Source: Taishania pollutisoli (lineage in GTDB: Bacteria > Bacteroidota > Bacteroidia > Flavobacteriales_D > Crocinitomicaceae). Taken from it: DNA of 64,000 nucleotides. A model generated the notes under the pieces. That model was not told the DNA's origin. It searched no databases and saw nothing but the letters and a program-made list of their open reading frames with translations. Both the position numbers and the translations under genes were made by a program. Positions 18,001 through 24,153 of the stretch are shown one piece after another (the stretch's first letter is position 1; every line of letters starts with the position of its first letter). Location of the stretch: NCBI RefSeq assembly GCF_014518315.1, contig NZ_JACVEL010000001.1, positions 1 to 64,000 of the forward strand. Direction: 5' to 3'.

Positions 18001-18274
18001 AGGCATGCGGCGTTCCATCTACACCTCCCGGAGAGCAAGGGTTGGAAAAACTGGTTGCTCCCGGTGTACTGCTCCATCCGGAACCAAACCCGGAATTAAA
18101 GTTTTCGCTCATCACCACTGTTCCTGAACCGGATCCAAAAGCAGTAAGTGTCGTGCTTTGCCCGCAATAAATTTGAGCAGGGCTTGCCGTGGCATTAATT
18201 TCACATTGACTAAACGACAATGAGCTGATTACCACCCCGATCAATAAGGCAGTAAGCTGATTGTTAATTTTCAT
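15056..18274 (-). CDS. Large secreted adhesin-like protein with T9SS type B sorting domain
   Basis: A 1072-residue exported protein. The signal peptide covers about residues 1-22. A reelin/MAM-like module follows (about 50-215, with GAGFDHWGIDNVQIV at its end). Next is a region with the end signature of a proprotein-convertase P-domain (GVWTLTF, GGGTLTGWSITFDD), then several Ig/PKD-like repeats with the recurring pattern VTVTDANGCTGTS, and a PKD domain at about 895-965. The last roughly 85 residues (VIPNVFTPNNDGVNDFF through VYFYDYKVKG) are the type B sorting domain that directs secretion by the gliding-motility-linked T9SS. It probably acts at or beyond the cell surface; no catalytic site is visible. 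It is probably cotranscribed with the small secreted protein 5 bp upstream. Confidence 0.93.
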   Translation of the reverse strand: MKINNQLTALLIGVVISSLSFSQCEINATASPAQIYCGQSTTLTAFGSGSGTVVMSENFNSGFGSGWSSTPGATSFSNPCSPGGVDGTPHAWMDANTSVPRTLTSASFNLSSATAGVTICFDLLFATQGGNAPCEGPDEPNEGVYFQYSTDGGATWVTINYFDPQGGYNTPYTSWNNWCFQIPLAAITSNTMFRWHQTADSGAGFDHWGIDNVQIVQNDVNAEVVWGHDGYSYGTGNSGGANPTPVSPTTTTTYPVTITTGTGQTCTASVTVVVLDPVYDVDVAANPTTICVGDCADITGTAVQVLDPGGIETYENNEFEIVVSTSTSVNINVQGINSSSIYDGLIQNVTINGFNFSGTFFCTTPGGCNCNGSSINFGQTCNINTSGFTVTLTSPGGCQIVLAPANVATGNYNSTVFVPVGGTGIGGTFPAGGPWAPNQPFSNLNGCDPNGVWTLTFSSPGFGIGGGTLTGWSITFDDPPVHAPVTTTWAPTTGLSNPNDINTQACPTNSTNYVLTVANSNPGCPTHIETIAITVDPCGGCIPPAVTINPLTACAPATLNLANAIDPASQPATLSYHASQTDAQNDGPTISTTVTTSGTYWVRIEDPNDPTCFTTQQITVNISTAADASFTFNDFCFGTTNGPTGIATSGGTFAFSPAPTDGATINASTGVISNGVAGTTYSVQYTTSGACPASSTETVQINSNPTPTISGNLTYCTGGSATLNAGGGYTSYSWSNGGSTQIITTTATTGLTVTVTDANGCTGTSAPVTISESNQIENFSTVSICPGESIIVHGNTVTAPGDYSQTFPVSGGCDSVSTVTVVLHSVTVPVITGDLWYCSGETATLATNPSNFVSYSWSTGSTQAVINTTSGQPITVTVTDANGCQTTSQPVLLTPPPQAVLNANPSSGVAPLTVQLLNNSTGATSYDWYIQSVDTFSTVSMDGVTTTYDSLGTYTVVLVAHSQHCSDTAIVYINVLNPAQPLDVVIPNVFTPNNDGVNDFFLFGSSNIAELELIIVNRWGNLVYKTDDVNFMWNGRDMSGKPVTEGVYFYDYKVKGVMGDEMSGHGFVSVEH

Positions 18275-18279
18275 AATCT

Positions 18280-18681
18280 TTATTTAATAGTAAGGTTGAT
18301 AATGCTGAAATCCTGTAATGATTTTTTGATAAACCCTTTGTTATCTTTTTTGAATAAGTAGTATGTCTTATCATTCTTTTTCGAATCATCGTATTGCATC
18401 TCTCCGTTTGCAGGAATAGCAACTACGAAATCTTCTTCCTGTGTCAGCGTTGTTTCTCCATACTTTACTTCCCGGTTAAAATGCAGTTCAACAGGAGCTG
18501 TGGTATGATTCTCATACTTAAAAATAAAACGCTGATGACTAATATCATCTGCAGGATTGTCGTGTTTGATTTCAGCGACATATACCGAAATCTGTTCATT
18601 TGAAGTAATAGCTTGCCAGTCCTGGCAGTATCCATCTAACCCAAATACGGAGAGGGATAAAAGAGTTAAAACTAATTTCAT
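18280..18681 (-). CDS. Small secreted protein of unknown function
   Basis: A 133-residue protein with a signal peptide (KLVLTLLSLSVFGLDGYC). The body is polar and beta-rich, with RFIFKYENHTTAPVELHFN suggesting an Ig-like fold. I do not recognise the family. It ends 5 bp before the start of the large T9SS cargo gene on the same strand, so it is probably the first gene of a two-gene unit and could be a periplasmic helper of that protein. Confidence 0.7.
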   Translation of the reverse strand: MKLVLTLLSLSVFGLDGYCQDWQAITSNEQISVYVAEIKHDNPADDISHQRFIFKYENHTTAPVELHFNREVKYGETTLTQEEDFVVAIPANGEMQYDDSKKNDKTYYLFKKDNKGFIKKSLQDFSIINLTIK

Positions 18682-18890
18682 AATAAATTAATAGCTTAAG
18701 AGTATATTAACAAATATCGCTATTAAGAACGTCTGCTTTTTTATCAAGGATGCATCCGTTTTTGAAAAAAAATGAAAAATAACACGTTTAGCTTATTACC
18801 TGAAAAATATAACAGAATTCACTGATTTTCACGCATTGTGATCCGACGATCAGGCTGTCTTCCATTTTGACAGGTTCGATAGATGATCGC

Positions 18891-20072
18891 CTATGAAAAA
18901 TATTCTTTGAACACTCCTTTTTTTGCTGTCCGGTAACTGGCAACCGCAAATAGTACATAAGCAACCAGCAATGAAAGGACGCCATACAAACTTACGCCTG
19001 TACTCAAAGCAAGTCCACCATCTGAAAATACACCGTCCAGGATCAGTTTGAACCCAAAGAAAACCGCAAATCCGAAAACGGTGATGATCCCGAAAATTTT
19101 TATAAAATAAACGAAGAAAGTACGAACAATCAGTTTGGGGTGGTATCCCATCCGGATCAGGGTACGAACTTCATAGGCATTTCGCGACATCAGAAGTTGT
19201 AAATACTGAATGAGTACCAAACAGGAGACAAATACAGCGATGACTGAAATCCCGAGAATCACTAAAATCAATGTGCTGATGATGCTTTTTAAACGACCGA
19301 CCACCATCTGCGAATTTTTAGATTCCAGTCCATGTTTCGTAAGGTATTGCTCCACCAATCCAAATTCATTTTCTTCACCGGAAATCATAATTTGTGTAAT
19401 TTTTTTGTCTGCTCCCAATGCAAAATGGGTATTTCCGTATTCCATAAATGACTGCGGAACGAGGATGGATGCAACCTCATTGGTAAATCCGATGATACGT
19501 GCACCGATAAACTCTTTCTTGTCATTATTCCGGATGGTAAATTTGAACTGGATCTCCTTTGCCAGGTCATCTGAAACCTGCGGAATGCCACTGGCACTCA
19601 TGAATGTGTTCAGCATCACCAGGAAATCCCGGGGAAGAATAATCGGTACAATGGAATCTCCCTGCTGCCAATGCCATTTATCTGATTTGACGTCCAGAAA
19701 AGCCGGATCAACCGTTTGGATAAATACATCCGAGCGAAAATACGGGACGTGCGGATCATCTGTTTGAAAAGAAACATCGAAGTTGTTTGATAATACAGGC
19801 TTGACATCAGAGATGAACTTTTCTTTTTTCATGTTTTCAATCTCTGATTCAGAAAAATCCGTTCTGGCCATCCCCAACACCGCACCGGAGTTTACCCTTT
19901 TCTGCACGATCAGTGTGTTGGGTCCTAAAATTTCCGTTCCCCGACCGAATTCATTCACTTTCACCAGGTAATGAATGGAAGTCACCAAAAAGGTAATTCC
20001 CAGAAATGAACCTACGATGGCAATAATCAGTTGTTTTTTATCCTGATTGCGAAATAATAATTGCTGTAACAT
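18891..20072 (-). CDS. FtsX-like ABC transporter permease
   Basis: A 393-residue inner-membrane protein with one N-terminal helix (about 14-37), a large extracytoplasmic domain (about 38-265) and three C-terminal helices, the layout of MacB/FtsX-type permeases. The C-terminal block contains the coupling-loop pattern YEVRTLIRMGYHPKLIVRTFF. Such permeases usually drive envelope work (lipoprotein release, cell-wall hydrolase activation, efflux) rather than classic transport. Its ATPase is encoded 4 bp upstream. That ATPase has unusual catalytic motifs, which makes the pair worth attention. No substrate can be inferred. Confidence 0.82.
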   Translation of the reverse strand: MLQQLLFRNQDKKQLIIAIVGSFLGITFLVTSIHYLVKVNEFGRGTEILGPNTLIVQKRVNSGAVLGMARTDFSESEIENMKKEKFISDVKPVLSNNFDVSFQTDDPHVPYFRSDVFIQTVDPAFLDVKSDKWHWQQGDSIVPIILPRDFLVMLNTFMSASGIPQVSDDLAKEIQFKFTIRNNDKKEFIGARIIGFTNEVASILVPQSFMEYGNTHFALGADKKITQIMISGEENEFGLVEQYLTKHGLESKNSQMVVGRLKSIISTLILVILGISVIAVFVSCLVLIQYLQLLMSRNAYEVRTLIRMGYHPKLIVRTFFVYFIKIFGIITVFGFAVFFGFKLILDGVFSDGGLALSTGVSLYGVLSLLVAYVLFAVASYRTAKKGVFKEYFS

Positions 20073-20076
20073 GGGC

Positions 20077-20718
20077 TTATAGATTTAGCATGTAGTCGAA
20101 TGAAAACTGGTGATCATCTCCCAGAGAAGTGAGTACAAATCCGGCTTGCAGTTCAGTTGTCCGTTGGTGAATCATCTGCATGCACAACTGTGTGTTTACC
20201 TCATCCAAATGAGAAAAAGGTTCATCCATGATTAACCATTCATAGGGTTGTGCCAACGCCCGGATAATTGCAACGCGCTGTTGCTGTCCCATCGATAAAA
20301 TACCACACTTTTGCTCCCATTTATCAGCGATACCTAACCTGTCCAGCTGCCCGATTAATTCTGTTTCTGAAAAACAATTCGTCAGGGCATTTTTCATCAA
20401 TAGGTTTTCTTTGACCGTCAGGGAAGGAAACAACTGCAAATCCTGGAAAACAACGGCTATTTTTTTCTTTCTCAATTCCGTCCATTCATCCGGTGTAAAT
20501 GTCTTCACGTCTTTCCCGTCGTATGCAATCACTCCTGCATAGTCATTGCGCAAGCCTAAAACTGTATATGTAAACGTCGATTTTCCTTTTCCGCTGGCGG
20601 CATTGAGCATAATTTTTTTTCCCGGCTCCAGCACCACATCATTTCCCCAGATGCTGTCCGTTCCGTGTTTAATGGAAGAAAGCGGAGACGGCATTACTTG
20701 CTTCAACGTAATTTTCAT
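20077..20718 (-). CDS. ABC transporter ATP-binding protein with non-canonical P-loop and H-loop
   Basis: A 213-residue ATPase subunit of the LolD/MacB type, partner of the permease that follows 4 bp later. Q-loop (VVFQDLQLFPSLTVKENL), ABC signature (LSMGQQQRVAIIRAL, residues 141-155), Walker B (LIMDEP, Glu166) and D-loop (SHLD) are normal. Two sites differ. The P-loop reads AASGKGKST, with Ala40 in place of the usual first Gly. After VLT, where a switch His is expected, stands Ser198 (LTSLGDD). Reduced or regulated ATP hydrolysis is possible. A His at 203 might substitute but is displaced by five residues. Confidence 0.88.
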   Translation of the reverse strand: MKITLKQVMPSPLSSIKHGTDSIWGNDVVLEPGKKIMLNAASGKGKSTFTYTVLGLRNDYAGVIAYDGKDVKTFTPDEWTELRKKKIAVVFQDLQLFPSLTVKENLLMKNALTNCFSETELIGQLDRLGIADKWEQKCGILSMGQQQRVAIIRALAQPYEWLIMDEPFSHLDEVNTQLCMQMIHQRTTELQAGFVLTSLGDDHQFSFDYMLNL

Positions 20719-20785
20719 GTCTGTCGTTTTTAAAGGTCAGGCAATTATTGTTCCAAAAAAAGAAACAACAGCTAATCAATTGACA

Positions 20786-22144
20786 TTAAAATTGTTGATC
20801 AATAAAATACATCAATGAGGCGATTGCCGCACACCCCAACTCCAATTCACGTTTATTGACATTTTCGAATACATCGCTGGGAGCATGGTGAAAATCAAAA
20901 TAGCGTTGGGAATCAGGAACGAATCCGAACAACGGAATACCCGGAAAATGTTTTTTCAGCGGAGAAATATCGACGCCCCCATACCCTTTCTCAAAAATAT
21001 GCAATTCATACGGTCGCATAGCCGGTTCGAGATTTTTCAAAAAAGTCAGCTTATCCTCCGGTCCGTCGCAGTGAAATCCCCTCGGTGCAAAACCTCCCCG
21101 GTCACTCTCAATCGCTGCAATGTGTTCTTCTCCTTTATCTTTGACCCACCTGGCATAATTTTCCCCTCCCTGATTTCCGTTTTCCTCATTCATAAAGAAA
21201 ACAACCCGCAAGGTATGCTTTGGTTTATAATTCAATTGTTTCAGAATGCGTAATGCTTCCAGTGAATGCATCACTCCTGCCCCGTCGTCGTGTGCTCCTT
21301 CACCTGTATCCCATGAATCCAGGTGCCCGCCCACGGTAATAATCCGGTTGGGAAAAACAGTCCCTTTCAGTTCCGCAATTACATTATAGGAAGGAACCAT
21401 TCCATAATCCTGGCAGTTCAACTTCATAACAAATTGTGCCTTCTGTGTTTTCAGCAATGCACTCAGTTTCTCAGCATCACTTGTAGAAATGGCTGCTGCA
21501 GGAATTTTTTTCACTGAGTCCACATAATTCATCATACCGGTATGCGGGTGTCCGTCAACCGGCATTCCGATGGAACGGATAATCACTCCTTTTGCGCCTA
21601 ATTTTGATGCTTCTACTGCTCCGTAACCACGAATGGCGTAACATCCCCCATATGCCTTAAACGTAACAATATCCTGTTCGTTCATCGGTTGATTCAGGAA
21701 AACAATTTTATTTTCGACCTGTTTCCGGGTTGCTTTCTTCAACTCATCCAGGTGTTTGAATTCAACAACATCAGCCTCCAGTGTACCGTCTGTAGCAATA
21801 CTTCCTCCCAATGCAAGCAGGTTAACTTTATGCAGTAATTTATCTGATGTACGAATCCATCCCGCTTCGGTTGTTCCTCGTTTCCAATACGGAACCATTA
21901 CCGGCTGAAGGTAGACCTGATCAAATCCATAGGATTCGAATAGTTTTTTCGACCATTCCACTGCCATTTCAGCTTCGGCAGAACCTGACAAACGCGCTCC
22001 GATGTCCTTACAAAGGCTTCTTAAATTCTCATAGGCATGCCCTTCTGACAAAGCAACATTGTATATTTTCCGAATGAATGCAGAATCTGACTGCTGAGAA
22101 AAAACAGAGAAATTCAGCAACAATAGCAATAATAATATACGCAT
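20786..22144 (-). CDS. M28-family zinc aminopeptidase/carboxypeptidase, secreted
   Basis: A 452-residue exported metallopeptidase. The ATG at 22144 is chosen because it opens a signal peptide (MRILLLLLLLNFSVFSQ); the frame continues upstream without good coding character. A protease-associated-like insert lies in the first half. The M28 zinc site is complete: GGHLDSWDTGEGAHDDGAG supplies His and bridging Asp, FFMNEENG the Glu pair, and the final His is in YFDFHHAPSD. It is closest in style to carboxypeptidase Q-like dipeptidases. It would act in the periplasm or outside, trimming peptides. Monocistronic, with the ABC unit 67 bp downstream. Confidence 0.9.
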   Translation of the reverse strand: MRILLLLLLLNFSVFSQQSDSAFIRKIYNVALSEGHAYENLRSLCKDIGARLSGSAEAEMAVEWSKKLFESYGFDQVYLQPVMVPYWKRGTTEAGWIRTSDKLLHKVNLLALGGSIATDGTLEADVVEFKHLDELKKATRKQVENKIVFLNQPMNEQDIVTFKAYGGCYAIRGYGAVEASKLGAKGVIIRSIGMPVDGHPHTGMMNYVDSVKKIPAAAISTSDAEKLSALLKTQKAQFVMKLNCQDYGMVPSYNVIAELKGTVFPNRIITVGGHLDSWDTGEGAHDDGAGVMHSLEALRILKQLNYKPKHTLRVVFFMNEENGNQGGENYARWVKDKGEEHIAAIESDRGGFAPRGFHCDGPEDKLTFLKNLEPAMRPYELHIFEKGYGGVDISPLKKHFPGIPLFGFVPDSQRYFDFHHAPSDVFENVNKRELELGCAAIASLMYFIDQQF

Positions 22145-22372
22145 AAAAAGAGTTTGTGACGAATGTACTAAAAAAATAAACAATGCGATGAATTGCACCC
22201 CGAAGTCATGCCGGGTTGTTGCATTTCTCCCTACTTTGGGGAAAAACGCCACAAATTGAATCAACATGAATAAAAATAAGTACATAAAAATCAATATATT
22301 AATTAAACAAAGCAGCAATGGCATCATTTTGCGAAGTGGTATTGGTAAGAAATTAATTTAAAGTGAAGCGTT

Positions 22373-22672
22373 ATGAAAAAATTATTTTTAATTGCCGGTT
22401 TTTCGATAGCATCAATGGCGATCTATGCGAATGTCAACACAGAAATGACAACAAACAATGTATTCATTGAAGTTGACGACAAAGGAAAGGTTGAAATCAA
22501 ACCAGAGGAACTTCCGAAAAATACCCTTGCGGCATTGGGAGAAGTAAAAATTGAAAAAGCATTCCGTTTATCCGACGCTGAAGGAAATGTTTCCGGGTAC
22601 GAAGTAGTCGTGAACGACGGACAGTCCAGCAAAACGATCCTTTTCGACAAAAGTGGAAATGCTCTGAAATAA
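22373..22672 (+). CDS. Small exported protein, possibly PepSY-like
   Basis: A 99-residue protein with a signal peptide (KKLFLIAGFSIASMAIYA). The remaining 80 residues are charged, with a VKIEKAFRLSDAEGNVSGYEV stretch that resembles the beta-hairpin of small periplasmic PepSY-like proteins, though I cannot confirm the family. It is monocistronic and followed by a clear terminator, then by the response-regulator gene on the same strand. Confidence 0.7.
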   Translation: MKKLFLIAGFSIASMAIYANVNTEMTTNNVFIEVDDKGKVEIKPEELPKNTLAALGEVKIEKAFRLSDAEGNVSGYEVVVNDGQSSKTILFDKSGNALK

Positions 22673-22695
22673 ATTTCCATTAATTTAAAAACCAG

Positions 22696-22737
22696 ATAGA
22701 CCGCTTTTTTCCAGTAAAGGAGCGGTCTATTTTGTTT
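22696..22737 (+). terminator. Rho-independent terminator after the small exported protein
   Basis: ATAGACCGCT and AGCGGTCTAT form a perfect 10-bp stem around a 15-base loop, followed by a T-rich tract. Confidence 0.88.
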
Positions 22738-22787
22738 CATTACTTTTTTTAACGATTTTTAGTTTTTACGCAATAAGGTGTTTTCTG

Positions 22788-22795
22788 TATTTTTG
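22788..22795 (+). promoter_or_regulatory. -7 promoter element TATTTTTG for the NtrC-type regulator
   Basis: It matches TAnnTTTG. An ATG at 22797 would lie before the expected transcription start, so the ATG at 22803 is the better start, with a leader of only a few bases. Confidence 0.5.
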
Positions 22796-22802
22796 TATGA
22801 AG

Positions 22803-24152
22803 ATGAAAAAAATACTAATCGTTGATGACGATGTAACTTTTTGCCTGATGTTAAAGAGTTTCTTGTCTAAACAAAGTTTTGATATCTACACTTCCGGAAA
22901 TGTTAACAGTGCATTAGAGTTGATCTCCGAATTTTCATTTGATCTGATCCTGACGGATTATCAAATGCCTCAAAAAAACGGAATGGATTTGCTCAGGGAA
23001 ATTGTGAAAAGAGGCGTGACAACACCTGTTGTAATCATGACCAGTCACGGGGATATCCGATTAGCGGTTAAAACAATCAAAACAGGAGCACACGATTACC
23101 TGACAAAGCCCATCAACCCGAGTGAATTACTTGAATTGGTAAAAAGTATCCTGCACCAAAATGAAACAACAACGCAACCTGTAGCTGTAAGCTTTAAGAA
23201 GAAAAAACAGGAGCGAACATTCATTGAAGGGATTTCTCCTGCCTGGCTAAAAGTAAAAGAAGAAATCAACACCATTGCTCCGACGAATTACTCTGTCATT
23301 ATTGAAGGTGAAAGCGGAACAGGGAAAGAGTTTGCAGCCCGGAAAATACATGAATTGAGTAACAGAGCCGACAAGCCGTTTGTAGCCATTGATTGCGGAA
23401 CGCTTTCCCAGGAAATGGCCGGCAGTGAATTATTCGGACATGTCAAAGGATCATTTACCAGTTCAGTAGCTGATAAAACAGGTCAATTCGAGTTGGCACA
23501 TACCGGAACCCTGTTCCTGGACGAAATCGGAAACCTGAGCTACGATGTTCAGATCAAATTGCTGCGTGCCATCCAGGAACGCTCCATTCGTAAAATCGGG
23601 GGAAACAACGATATTTCCATCGATGTACGGATTATTGTTGCAACGAATGAAAACCTCAACAGGGCCGTCGCGGAAGGAACATTCCGGGAGGATTTGTACC
23701 ATCGGCTCAATGAATTTAAGATCAACCTTGCTCCGGTCAGGGAACGGAAGGAAGACATTCCGTTGTTTGCCGATTTTTACCTCCAACAATGCAACGAAGA
23801 ATTAAATAAATCCCTCAAAGGATTTGACCCCGATGTTGTTCGGTTATTCAGAAATTATCCCTGGCCCGGAAACCTGCGGGAGTTGAAAAATTGTGTTCGC
23901 CGTTCCGCGTTGATGACAAAAGGAGAAGTCGTTGACAAAGAAAGTCTTCCTTCAGAAATCAAAGCATCCGTTGCACCGGATCCATCTGTTGAACTCAACA
24001 CCGTCGATCTGAAAGTACTTTCTGAACACCTCGAGAAGGAAAAAATCATACAGGCACTCAACGATGCCCGTTTCAATAAAAGCAAAGCGGCAAAAATGCT
24101 GAACATTGACCGAAAAACGTTGTATAATAAAATGCGGGATTACGACCTGTAA
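22803..24152 (+). CDS. NtrC-family response regulator with altered GAFTGA loop
   Basis: A 449-residue regulator. The receiver domain (1-120) is complete: the Asp pocket, phospho-acceptor Asp52 in LILTDYQMP, the Ser/Thr switch in MTSHG and Lys102. The AAA+ domain (about 140-375) has Walker A GESGTGKE (169-176) and Walker B TLFLDE. The sigma-54 contact loop, normally GAFTGA, reads GSFTSS (216-221). The C-terminus is a Fis-type helix-turn-helix (NKSKAAKMLNIDRKTLYNKM). NtrC-like proteins without this loop, such as TyrR, cannot open sigma-54 promoters. The start at 22803 is preferred over 22797 because of the -7 element. It converges on the hybrid kinase gene with one base between the stops. Confidence 0.9.
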   Translation: MKKILIVDDDVTFCLMLKSFLSKQSFDIYTSGNVNSALELISEFSFDLILTDYQMPQKNGMDLLREIVKRGVTTPVVIMTSHGDIRLAVKTIKTGAHDYLTKPINPSELLELVKSILHQNETTTQPVAVSFKKKKQERTFIEGISPAWLKVKEEINTIAPTNYSVIIEGESGTGKEFAARKIHELSNRADKPFVAIDCGTLSQEMAGSELFGHVKGSFTSSVADKTGQFELAHTGTLFLDEIGNLSYDVQIKLLRAIQERSIRKIGGNNDISIDVRIIVATNENLNRAVAEGTFREDLYHRLNEFKINLAPVRERKEDIPLFADFYLQQCNEELNKSLKGFDPDVVRLFRNYPWPGNLRELKNCVRRSALMTKGEVVDKESLPSEIKASVAPDPSVELNTVDLKVLSEHLEKEKIIQALNDARFNKSKAAKMLNIDRKTLYNKMRDYDL

Positions 24153-24153
24153 T

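Noticed and set aside
22797..22802. Earlier ATG as the start of the NtrC-type gene
   Set aside because: It would lie before the transcription start implied by the -7 element at 22788-22795; the second ATG at 22803 fits better, although the two differ by only two residues.
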